Shown piece by piece: positions 1-8,168 of a stretch of 64,000 nucleotides of DNA. The notes under the pieces were generated by a model. The model was not told where the DNA came from. It worked only from the letters and a program-made list of their open reading frames with translations, and made no database searches. Within the stretch, counting starts at the first letter, position 1; each line of letters opens with the position of its first letter. The stretch comes from Paenibacillus nasutitermitis (GTDB taxonomy: Bacteria; Bacillota; Bacilli; Paenibacillales; Paenibacillaceae). The translations under genes and the position numbers were made by a program. The DNA lies in contig NZ_BMHP01000007.1 of assembly GCF_014641075.1 (NCBI RefSeq), positions 1-64,000 on the forward strand, read 5' to 3'.

Positions 1-1
1 C

Positions 2-2806
2 GTGATTGAGCTGCAGCGGTTCAATCAAGGAAAACGAACGGTCTTCTACGGAGATATTGGCGCAGAACCGGGAATTGCGGGTCATGCCGTGCCCAATACG
101 GTGTTCGAGTTCGGGAAAACGAGCCTGGTGCAGTTCGGGGCGCTGAACGTGGACGAAGGGGTCCGACTGGTTCTTATTGTGAATGGAACCAAAGTATTTG
201 ATTATGTGGATACAGGCGCCGGGAAAATCACCGCGCCAGGCTATTTCAGCGTGTACGCGCAGCAAGGTCCCGTCATGCTTGGCAATGCGTTCATAAGCGG
301 CACCGGTTCCGATTCCGGCACTGATCCAATTGACGGCTATATCCAATTGCTGGCCGATTCGATCGGCAAAGCGCAGGATCTTGTCGACAACACGGAGACC
401 GGGGAAGGTGTTAATCAATACCCGCAGTGGGCAAAAGACGACTTATCCAAAGTGATTGCGGCGAGTCAGGCTGCTTTGAACGATACGGGCAGATCTGTAG
501 AGAGTCTTCGCGAAGCGTGGTCAGCTTTGGAATTGGCGATTAATACGTTCAGGGAAACGACCCCTGTCAACCTGGCGCTTGGCAAGTCGTCCACGGCATC
601 ATCGTATAATCCGGGATTTGTCCCGGCAAATGCTATTGACGGAGATCCTAACTCGGGCTGGGCTCCGATCGGCACCACCGAAGTCGGAAATCATTGGTGG
701 CAGGTCGATCTGGGCATTGAATATCCCCTTATACAAATCGAGTTAGTGACGAGACAAGATGTTGATCAACCGTCCACCAGAGGGAATTTTGAAGTGCGGG
801 CATCGAATGACCCTGATTTTGCAAGCTACACCGTGTTGGGTGAACAGAAAAGCCCGCCGCTGGATTTTAAAGCAACCTGGTCCACTTCGGTGAGTGATAA
901 GGAAAAATACCGCTACATCCGCGTCGCCAAAACAATCAATGAATATTTATGGATTTCTGAATTGCGGGCGTTCGGAACGAATGTCGTTCCGCCTTCTACC
1001 TACACGGTGACATACGCCGTCTACGGCAGCACGGGAGGAATGGTCCCAATTGATGTCAATATCTATAAGCAAGGCGATATGGTAACCGTCTTGGGCAACA
1101 CAGGAAATCTGGATAAGAAGGACTACACGTTTGCAGGCTGGAACACAGCGGCGGACGGAAGCGGAACAAGTTACGTTGCAGGCGATCGTTTTACCCTAGG
1201 CGCGGCCAACGTCACGCTGTACGCTCAGTGGACACCACAAAATCAAAATCCAGGGAATCCGGATAATCCAGGTAATCCAGGGAATCCGGATAATCCGGGG
1301 AATCCAGGTAATCCAGATAATCCGGGGAATCCAGGTAATCCAGATAATCCGGGTAATCCAGGTAATCCAGGTAATCCAGATAATCCGGGTAATCCAGGTA
1401 ATCCGGGTAATCCGGGTAATCCGGGGAATCCGGGGAATCCGGGTAATCCAGGAAATCCGGGGAATCCGGGGAATCCAGGTAATCCGGGGAATCCGGGGAA
1501 TCCAGGTAATCCAGAGAGTAGCGGAAATGAAGAGAATAAGCAATTGAATCCCAATGATACGGGGCTGGTTTGGAAGCCTTCCGGAGATCAACTGCAACTG
1601 AAAACGGAGAACGGCAAGACAGTGACGCTTGTCGAGGTTTCGGAGCAGCTGCTCAGACAAGTATTTGACAAGCTGAAACAAAACTCATCATCACAACGGA
1701 CGCTGACAATTGAAGCCGACAACACCTCAGGCAAGCCGGTGAACGTACTGCTGCAGCTATCCACACTGTCGAAGCTGGCGAATGAAGTGGAAGACGCCAA
1801 CATTTTGTTCAGATCGAATACTGCCGCTTTCCGGTTGCCATTGTCTGCCATTGATTATGATGCGGCCGCTGACGAATTGGGCGTAAGCAAAACCGACTTG
1901 AAACTGAATGTCGATTTCGGGCCCGTTACCAGTACCGAAGCGGAGTTGATTACGAAGCGTGCTCGTGATGCCGGTGTAACGATTCAGGGTCAGATTGTGA
2001 GCTTCCGATTGACGGTGGAAGGCGGCGGCAAGTCGCTGGAAATACGCTCATTTGGAAACAAGTATCTGTCTCACATGCTTATCCTCGGCGATCATGCCGA
2101 TACGCAGCACTTGAGCGCAGTGACAATCGATTCGGATACAGGGGAGATGACCTTTGTTCCTGCAATGAAGAAGATGGTGAACGGAATAGTCCAACTGGAA
2201 ATCATGGTGCCGCATAACAGTCTGTATGCAGCGGTCTCTTACAGTGCGACGTTCGCCGACATTCAAGATCATTGGGCTCAAAGCGATATTGAGCTGCTGG
2301 CTTCCAAATTACTGATCAAAGGCACGTCTGCCAACATGTTTGCTCCGCAAAGAAGCATTACCCGCGCCGAATTTGCCGCACTGCTCGTCAGAGCATTGGC
2401 CCTCGACACAACACAAAGCACGGCGCAGTTCGATGACGTATCTGCGGATAAGTGGTATTCCAGTGCGATCGGTGCGGCTGTCGAAGCAGGTATTGTGAAT
2501 GGCGTCAGCAGCGATAAGTTCTATCCGGAGGGAGCGATCAAGCGGGAAGAAATGGCTTTGATGGTCTACAGGGCGTTGCAATTCCTCGATCAATCGGTTA
2601 ACAGCGGCAGCGATTCGCCAAGCTTCCAAGACCATGACCAGATTTCTTCCTGGGCACAAGCGGCAGTGGCGGTTGCCGGGCAGGCCGGCATTATGACTGG
2701 CGACCCCTCGCTCTCGTTTCATCCGAAAGCGTATGCTACCCGGGCGGAAACAGCCGCGATTATGAAACGGTTCCTGACGCTTGTCGGATTTATGGGCGAT
2801 CAATAG
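2..2806 (+). CDS. SLH-anchored multidomain surface protein (5' partial)
   Basis: The reading frame is open at the window edge, so the true N-terminus and signal peptide lie upstream. The visible 934 residues hold, in order: a beta-sandwich (laminin-G-like) end at about 1-105, a helical FIVAR-like linker (about 112-186), an F5/8 type C discoidin domain (about 188-328, with NHWWQVDLG and the ending ISELRAFG), an InlB/Listeria-Bacteroides repeat (about 334-411, FAGWNTAADGSGT), a long Asn-Pro-Gly low-complexity spacer (about 415-503), a beta-rich domain of about 220 residues, and three SLH repeats (about 750-934, first one FADIQDHWA). SLH repeats of this kind bind pyruvylated secondary cell-wall polymer, so the protein is probably held at the surface and binds glycans through the discoidin domain. 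Any catalytic domain would be upstream of the window. The next gene carries closely related discoidin and FIVAR-like domains. Domain order is seen; the role is inferred. Confidence 0.85.
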   Translation: MIELQRFNQGKRTVFYGDIGAEPGIAGHAVPNTVFEFGKTSLVQFGALNVDEGVRLVLIVNGTKVFDYVDTGAGKITAPGYFSVYAQQGPVMLGNAFISGTGSDSGTDPIDGYIQLLADSIGKAQDLVDNTETGEGVNQYPQWAKDDLSKVIAASQAALNDTGRSVESLREAWSALELAINTFRETTPVNLALGKSSTASSYNPGFVPANAIDGDPNSGWAPIGTTEVGNHWWQVDLGIEYPLIQIELVTRQDVDQPSTRGNFEVRASNDPDFASYTVLGEQKSPPLDFKATWSTSVSDKEKYRYIRVAKTINEYLWISELRAFGTNVVPPSTYTVTYAVYGSTGGMVPIDVNIYKQGDMVTVLGNTGNLDKKDYTFAGWNTAADGSGTSYVAGDRFTLGAANVTLYAQWTPQNQNPGNPDNPGNPGNPDNPGNPGNPDNPGNPGNPDNPGNPGNPGNPDNPGNPGNPGNPGNPGNPGNPGNPGNPGNPGNPGNPGNPGNPGNPESSGNEENKQLNPNDTGLVWKPSGDQLQLKTENGKTVTLVEVSEQLLRQVFDKLKQNSSSQRTLTIEADNTSGKPVNVLLQLSTLSKLANEVEDANILFRSNTAAFRLPLSAIDYDAAADELGVSKTDLKLNVDFGPVTSTEAELITKRARDAGVTIQGQIVSFRLTVEGGGKSLEIRSFGNKYLSHMLILGDHADTQHLSAVTIDSDTGEMTFVPAMKKMVNGIVQLEIMVPHNSLYAAVSYSATFADIQDHWAQSDIELLASKLLIKGTSANMFAPQRSITRAEFAALLVRALALDTTQSTAQFDDVSADKWYSSAIGAAVEAGIVNGVSSDKFYPEGAIKREEMALMVYRALQFLDQSVNSGSDSPSFQDHDQISSWAQAAVAVAGQAGIMTGDPSLSFHPKAYATRAETAAIMKRFLTLVGFMGDQ
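1246..1515 (+). repeat. Asn-Pro-Gly-coding tandem repeat tract
   Basis: About 270 bp of a short-period repeat built from AATCCAGGT, AATCCGGGG and AATCCGGAT units. It encodes the (N-P-G/D) spacer between the InlB-type repeat and the C-terminal half of the surface protein. Unit order is irregular, and runs of identical nine-base units suggest length change by slippage. The antisense strand also reads open over this tract, as expected for a repeat free of stop codons, and is not a gene. Confidence 0.9.
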
Positions 2807-2824
2807 AAGCTCCTTTGCATGTCC

Positions 2825-2865
2825 GGAAGCCGGGCTCATTCGTTAATGGACAGAGCCCGGCTTCC
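2825..2865 (+). terminator. Hairpin after surface protein gene
   Basis: A perfect 13-bp stem (GGAAGCCGGGCTC pairing with GAGCCCGGCTTCC) with a 15-nt loop begins 19 bases after the stop codon. There is no clear U tract after it, so it is either a factor-assisted terminator or an mRNA 3'-end stabiliser. Confidence 0.6.
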
Positions 2866-2985
2866 GATATCTGCATAGCATGACAAAGCTGAAGGGGGGT
2901 GATGAATGCAATAGATCAATATGAAGTGGAGGCGTCCGATGGTTCCGATCATTCCAACATTAATGTGAAATGAGGGAGAATGAGG

Positions 2986-5900
2986 ATGAAAATGAAAAAG
3001 ATGAACATGGTCAGCGCGATCGCCATAATCGCCATTTTTGCAAGTATGCTGTCGCCTTTCATAACGAAGACGGCGGCAGAATCGAATTCCGTCTTGAATT
3101 TCAAATTTTGTTTGACCAGCGACACGCATATCCCGACGGGCTCGACAAATCTCACGAAAGCACTGCAAATATCGGTGAACGAAGCTTGCAAAGCTATTAT
3201 CTTTACCGGAGATCTGACGAATGATGCTACCAATGAACAGTATGATAGTCTGATGACGATCATGAACGGGAACCCGCATCCACCAGCCTACTATGTTGTC
3301 GGAAACCATGAGTTCCAAGATACAACATATACCTTTCCCCAGATGGAGCAGCGTTTTAAGCAGAAAACAGGCGCGCCAAGCCTCTATTATGACCAATGGA
3401 TTGAGGGTTATCATTTTATCTTTCTGGGAATGGAGCAAAATATAGGAAGCGACGAAGCCTATCTATCCGACACTCAACTGAGCTGGTTTGAAAATAAGCT
3501 GGCGGAGAATGCGGATTATGATAAACCGATCTTTGTCTTCCTGCACCAGCCGCTGCAGGAGACGGTAAATGGAACCTATATTAATGATAATTATGGACTT
3601 AAGGGCTGGCCGGATGGCGTCAGACAGTGGGTGCAGGTGAAGAGCATTCTGGCGAAATATCCACAGGTTATTTTTACATCGGGACATAAGCATAATCCGG
3701 CACATCTGTTTACCTCAGAGGCCACTTATGTCAATGCGGGGCCTGTTAAACCTTCGGGAGGCTCCACAGAACAGATGATGCTGTTTGAAGTAAATAACGA
3801 TAAGGTGGATATAAAGGGGATTAATATCCCTACGAATAATGTTACCTGGACAGGAACGGTCCCCACGGTGTTAAATGTGTCGTCCCTGCAGCAGAATGTC
3901 ACAAACGCGAATGCCCTGCTTAGCGGTTCGGATATCGGGGGAGGTGCGAATCAGTTTCCTAACTGGGCGGCGGATAATTTGCAGCAGGCGATCACCCGCT
4001 TGAGTACGCTTCTCACGATTCCAAGCACTCCCAAAGCGGATTTGGGGACTGCCCTGATGGACCTGAGGAAGGCCAAGACCGTATTTATCAAATCCCGAAA
4101 TGCGGTTACCAATATTGCGCTCCATCAATCCGTTTCCACCTCGGACGGTTCGAATATCGACCAGGCCCATACGCCTCAGCAAGCCGTTGATGGCGGGATA
4201 AATTTCACCAACGGATGGAACTCCAAGTCATCGTCAACCAGCAGCGCTTGGTTTCAGATCGATCTCGGGGCTAAATCATTGATCAAACGGGTTGAAGTTG
4301 ATGCCCGCCCGAACAGCACTTACGACGGGGAACGGAAAAATTTCCAGATTAGAGCCTCCAATGACCCCACTTTTGCATCCTATGACGTACTTGGCAGCGT
4401 AGGAGGAACGGCATTTACCAGTCTCACATGGGGGATTGATCTGACGACGGCAACCACATATCGATATATCAGGTATCAAAAAATGGCTACGGATTACGTG
4501 TTCTTAACGGAAATGCGGGTTTTCGGAACTGCGAAGGGGGAGTACCCGGTCAGCGGCAAGATTGTTGACGTTAACAACAATCCAATCTCGGGCGCGGCGG
4601 TGAAGCTGCATGAAATCGGGAATCCGGCGTCTTTACTGGGGACGGCTACCTCGGGGGCGGACGGATCGTATACCATTTCCCCCTCGCAACTGTCAGGTAA
4701 ATATGGCGTATCTGCAGAAAAAGCATCCTATCAGAACGGTCAATCAACGATAATCGTCCCAGCGGCAGCAGTCACAAATGCGGATGTTAAGCTGACTGCA
4801 AGCGGACAGGGCAGCGTTCAGCATACATTCTACGCATCGGCGAACGGAAGCGGGTCGGCTTGCTCGCTGTCAGCGCCGTGTTCACTTACGGGGGCAAGGG
4901 ATAAGGCGCGTACGGTGAACGGGAGCATGACAGGAGATATTGTCATAAACCTATTGGGCGGCACCTATACGCTGGGCTCTACCTTCAGCTTGACGGAAGC
5001 CGACTCGGGAAATAACGGCCACAACATCATTTATCAAGCCGCGCAAGGCGCCTCACCGATCATTAATGGCGCGTACAACGTGTCAGGATGGACAGCGGTT
5101 GGGAACGGCATCTACAAAGCCAGTCTTGCCAGTTACGGCTCTGTCCGTCCTCTAAGTCTATATGTCAATGGAAATCCGGCCGTTCGGGCCAGAACGCCCA
5201 ATGTCGGCAGCTATAACTATGTGAAAAACTGGGATATTCCGGGTCAAAAGGTTTTACTGAACAGCAGTGAAATTTCGAACTGGAACAACTTTGGCGATGT
5301 GATGCTGGTGGTCAAGAAACATTGGAACGAATCCAAATTGAGGCTGTCTTCGTATACGGTGAGCGGGAGTGTCGCTTCCGTTACCGTCAAAAGTCCGGAA
5401 CAAGCCAACAATTTCGGTTTATCATGGCCGAACATGGAAACCGCAAGCGACTACCAACAGAATTACTTCTTTGAGAATGCAATGGAATTTCTGGATGCTC
5501 CAGGCGAATTTTATATCAACAACAGCACCAACGAATTGTTCTATATGCCGCGAGAGGGAGAATCGATGGCATCGGCATGGGTTCAGGCGCCGAATTTGCA
5601 AACCGTTATGCGTCTGCAAGGTTCGTCGCTGAATAATCCGATTCACAATGTACAATTCCAGGGAATCCGTTTCGAAGGGTCCACATATACCGGGCCGTCC
5701 AATAACGGTTATGTAGGGATCCAAGCGGGACATTCCGTGGAGCTTAACATGCTGCCGGGTGGAGTAGAATTGAAAAATGCGGAATCGATTCGGTTTGAAA
5801 GGAATACATTCCAAAAAATGAGCGCTTCGGGACTCTCCCTGGTTTCGGGCACGCACAATAACTCCATTATCGGAAACGTATTTAAGAACATCGGAGGCAA

Positions 5901-6954
5901 TGGCATTCAAGTCGGCGCCTCGATCTCGCAAAGCCCCGCCGATTACCGGGAAAACAGTAAAAACGATACGGTACAGAACAACTATATTACATCGATAGGC
6001 CAATATTATACGGGTGGCGTAGGTATTTTCGCAGGCTATGTAGACAGTATGACAATCGAGCATAACGAGGTGGCATACAATCCGTATACGGGCATCAGCA
6101 TAGGCTGGGGATGGACCAATCAGGATACCGGGCTGAAAAACAATCGGATCCGGTACAATAATGTTCATCACAACTTGCAACACCAGGACGACGGTGCCGG
6201 CATCTATACGCTTTCCAAAGCGCCAGGCACGCTTATTGACGAGAATTATATTCACGATAATATTAAAGGCTCCTATCACGAGCCGCGGGCGTGCGATTTC
6301 GGAACGCCTATCCCGGCCTGCTATCCGATTGCCGGTATTTATATGGATCAAGAAAGCAGCGGCATGAGCGTGAATAATAATGTGATAGTCAACGTGCCTA
6401 ATAAAATCAATTTGGGTAACGGAGTGCCGGCTCTTCCGAATACATTCTCGAATAACGATGGTACTTCTGCGACGACGATCAGCAATTCGGGAATCGAGTC
6501 CGCCTATCAAGATATCAAATCGGGCAACGCGCCGACCGAGCTTGCACAGGGGAAAACGGCAACGGCTTCCACTTCCAATCCAGGGTACGGACCTGGCACG
6601 GCGGTAGATGGAAACAACAGTACGGGGTGGGCTCCGGCAGGAACAACCGGAACACCGAATCATTGGTGGCAAGTGGATTTGGGGGCTTCCCGGACGATTA
6701 AGCAGGTCAATGTTGTCACAAGACAAGACGTAGACCAGCCTTCGACAAGGAAAAATTTTGAGGTAAGGGCCTCCAATGATCCTAATTTCGGAACCTATGC
6801 CGTAATGGCAACTCAATCATCATCAGTTTTGCCGTACAAATCGACATGGATCACGCCCGTTTATAACAATGCTTCCGACTATCGCTACATTCGTATTGTT
6901 AAAACATACAATGAGTATTTCTTTATCTCGGAGTTGCAAGTGTTTGGCTATTAA
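2986..6954 (+). CDS. Secreted metallophosphoesterase / discoidin / beta-helix protein
   Basis: The ATG at 2986 is preferred over 2980 because GAGGGAG lies 7-8 bases before it. A lysine-rich signal peptide with a cleavage-like region near TKTAAES opens the protein. A calcineurin-like metallophosphoesterase domain follows (about 33-285), with metal-ligand motifs SDTH, TGDL, GNHEF, FLHQP and GHKHN. Then come a FIVAR-like helical linker (about 295-368), a discoidin domain (about 371-515), a carboxypeptidase-regulatory-like beta-sandwich (about 518-604), a right-handed parallel beta-helix region rich in Asn-containing turns (about 613-1166), and a C-terminal discoidin domain (about 1186-1322) very close to the one in the upstream gene. 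There is no SLH domain, so it is probably released or held through glycan binding. The beta-helix fold is typical of polysaccharide-active enzymes; the substrate is unknown. The phosphoesterase residues look complete. Confidence 0.85.
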   Translation: MKMKKMNMVSAIAIIAIFASMLSPFITKTAAESNSVLNFKFCLTSDTHIPTGSTNLTKALQISVNEACKAIIFTGDLTNDATNEQYDSLMTIMNGNPHPPAYYVVGNHEFQDTTYTFPQMEQRFKQKTGAPSLYYDQWIEGYHFIFLGMEQNIGSDEAYLSDTQLSWFENKLAENADYDKPIFVFLHQPLQETVNGTYINDNYGLKGWPDGVRQWVQVKSILAKYPQVIFTSGHKHNPAHLFTSEATYVNAGPVKPSGGSTEQMMLFEVNNDKVDIKGINIPTNNVTWTGTVPTVLNVSSLQQNVTNANALLSGSDIGGGANQFPNWAADNLQQAITRLSTLLTIPSTPKADLGTALMDLRKAKTVFIKSRNAVTNIALHQSVSTSDGSNIDQAHTPQQAVDGGINFTNGWNSKSSSTSSAWFQIDLGAKSLIKRVEVDARPNSTYDGERKNFQIRASNDPTFASYDVLGSVGGTAFTSLTWGIDLTTATTYRYIRYQKMATDYVFLTEMRVFGTAKGEYPVSGKIVDVNNNPISGAAVKLHEIGNPASLLGTATSGADGSYTISPSQLSGKYGVSAEKASYQNGQSTIIVPAAAVTNADVKLTASGQGSVQHTFYASANGSGSACSLSAPCSLTGARDKARTVNGSMTGDIVINLLGGTYTLGSTFSLTEADSGNNGHNIIYQAAQGASPIINGAYNVSGWTAVGNGIYKASLASYGSVRPLSLYVNGNPAVRARTPNVGSYNYVKNWDIPGQKVLLNSSEISNWNNFGDVMLVVKKHWNESKLRLSSYTVSGSVASVTVKSPEQANNFGLSWPNMETASDYQQNYFFENAMEFLDAPGEFYINNSTNELFYMPREGESMASAWVQAPNLQTVMRLQGSSLNNPIHNVQFQGIRFEGSTYTGPSNNGYVGIQAGHSVELNMLPGGVELKNAESIRFERNTFQKMSASGLSLVSGTHNNSIIGNVFKNIGGNGIQVGASISQSPADYRENSKNDTVQNNYITSIGQYYTGGVGIFAGYVDSMTIEHNEVAYNPYTGISIGWGWTNQDTGLKNNRIRYNNVHHNLQHQDDGAGIYTLSKAPGTLIDENYIHDNIKGSYHEPRACDFGTPIPACYPIAGIYMDQESSGMSVNNNVIVNVPNKINLGNGVPALPNTFSNNDGTSATTISNSGIESAYQDIKSGNAPTELAQGKTATASTSNPGYGPGTAVDGNNSTGWAPAGTTGTPNHWWQVDLGASRTIKQVNVVTRQDVDQPSTRKNFEVRASNDPNFGTYAVMATQSSSVLPYKSTWITPVYNNASDYRYIRIVKTYNEYFFISELQVFGY

Positions 6955-7036
6955 TATGCACATGCAGGCAAGTCAGTAAACAGTCGCTGGGATGTGCGTG
7001 TGCGAGGCAATGGGAACGGATTGTTCATCACGGGAA

Positions 7037-7074
7037 GAAAGCCGCCGATCCTTAGGCGGCTTTCTTTTTTTTTG
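7037..7074 (+). terminator. Rho-independent terminator
   Basis: A perfect 10-bp stem (GAAAGCCGCC with GGCGGCTTTC), an 8-nt loop and a run of Ts, about 80 bases after the beta-helix protein gene. It ends the two-gene surface protein region. Confidence 0.92.
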
Positions 7075-7107
7075 AAAGGCAGGGGAGAGACGCTCTGTTG
7101 TTCGTAA

Positions 7108-7212
7108 TCACACGAGTATTTCATGGTGGAGCTTACGGACGAGGAAGGCCGCGAGGTCCCGCTTCCGGACAGCACTTGCCTGATTGTGATTGAAAAAGCA
7201 AAGCGAAGATGA
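7108..7212 (+). pseudogene. Short orphan coding remnant
   Basis: Between a stop codon at 7105 and a TGA at 7210 the frame reads a protein-like piece with the motif LTDEEGREVPLPDS and a KAKRR end. The wording resembles the last beta-strands of a secreted enzyme or Ig-like domain. There is no plausible start with a ribosome binding site. It may be the 3' stub of a lost gene or chance coding. The rest of the stretch 7075-7396 holds no recognisable gene. Confidence 0.25.
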
Positions 7213-7396
7213 ACGCGCCCTGCCAAAGCAGCTGTCCTTGGTCACAACTAAAATTAAAGAAAAAGGCTCCTTCATGAGTGCAAAATATACGGAATAACGA
7301 TAAAATGGACATTCAAACTGACAACAGTGTGTGCCCCTTTTTCTCTACAGAGTTGTCGTTTTTCCAATAAGCGAACGGATGAAGGAGAGGATCATA

Positions 7397-8014
7397 TTGC
7401 GGACGGACATCTATAATTGGGTGCCGATTACGGTATCTGAAGTGAGTGGAATTTTCTCGGATATTCCTGTTAAGTGGGGCATAGGCGGGGGGTGGGCATT
7501 AGATTTGTACCTGGGCAAGCAGTCGAGGGCACATGCCGATATCGATGTCATCCTGTTTCGGGAGGAGCAATTAACGGCCTTCGCTTATTTATCGAAAGAT
7601 TGGATATTATATAAAGCGGAGAACGGGAAGCTGACTCTATGGAATGAAGGAGAATTCCTGGCGAGCACCAATGATATATGGGTATGCAGGGACGATGAAT
7701 CGCCTTGGGCATTCCAAATCATGTTTGTAGATACGGAACATGACTTTTGGATCTACAAGAGAGAGAAATCCATTCGGAGAGAAGTGAAGGATATATTCAC
7801 AGAGACAGGGGGAGGAACGCCATACCTGAAACCGGAAATTCAGCTACTTTATAAAGGCGGGAGTGCTGAAATTAGAGAAAAGGATCAAAAAGACTTTCTG
7901 AAAGTATGGCCTTCTTTATTGCCGCAAGCAAAAGAATGGCTGAAATCATCATTGAACATTCAATTCCCAAATGGACATCCATGGGCGGATTCGATTGAAA
8001 ATAAAAATTTCTGA
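7397..8014 (+). CDS. Aminoglycoside nucleotidyltransferase-like protein
   Basis: The TTG at 7397 is chosen because AGGAGAGG ends 6 bases before it; an ATG at 7379 in the same frame has no such site. The product has 205 residues. It contains the nucleotidyltransferase signature GIGGGWALDLYLG followed by ADIDV, the layout of the GxGGWALD...DxD active site of small aminoglycoside/lincosamide nucleotidyltransferases. These enzymes move AMP from ATP to a drug or other hydroxyl acceptor in the cytosol. The two acidic residues of ADIDV are present. It stands alone after a terminator and before the sensor kinase gene. True resistance activity cannot be told from sequence, as many such chromosomal homologues have no known substrate. 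Confidence 0.75.
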   Translation: MRTDIYNWVPITVSEVSGIFSDIPVKWGIGGGWALDLYLGKQSRAHADIDVILFREEQLTAFAYLSKDWILYKAENGKLTLWNEGEFLASTNDIWVCRDDESPWAFQIMFVDTEHDFWIYKREKSIRREVKDIFTETGGGTPYLKPEIQLLYKGGSAEIREKDQKDFLKVWPSLLPQAKEWLKSSLNIQFPNGHPWADSIENKNF

Positions 8015-8128
8015 CGGGCTCCTTGCCGAAGAATGGGCAGCCGGTATTTCCAGCCTTTCACTCCATGAGCCGTTCCCCCACATCCCCGCCATTTGTGATA
8101 TGCTCACCTATAGAAAACCCTTCATTCA

Positions 8129-8143
8129 TTGAAAGCGCTTCAA
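8129..8143 (+). promoter_or_regulatory. Catabolite-response-like (cre) site
   Basis: TTGAAAGCGCTTCAA lies about 26 bases before the sensor kinase start. It fits the Bacillus CcpA box (WTGNAANCGNWNNCW) except for one position near the end. CcpA control would suit a sugar-uptake cassette. This rests on a single imperfect match. Confidence 0.4.
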
Positions 8144-8168
8144 ACAACTTCGAAAGGGGATCATCCTC

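Noticed and set aside
1196..1681. Antisense open frames across the Asn-Pro-Gly repeat
   Set aside because: They arise because the repeat has no stop codons in several frames; low-complexity products, no start site, opposite to a clear gene.
5422..6816. 464-codon antisense frame inside the beta-helix gene
   Set aside because: No ribosome binding site or recognisable domain; the sense frame has full domain structure.
6951..7226. 91-codon minus-strand frame after the beta-helix gene
   Set aside because: It crosses the terminator hairpin at 7037-7074 and has no coding character.
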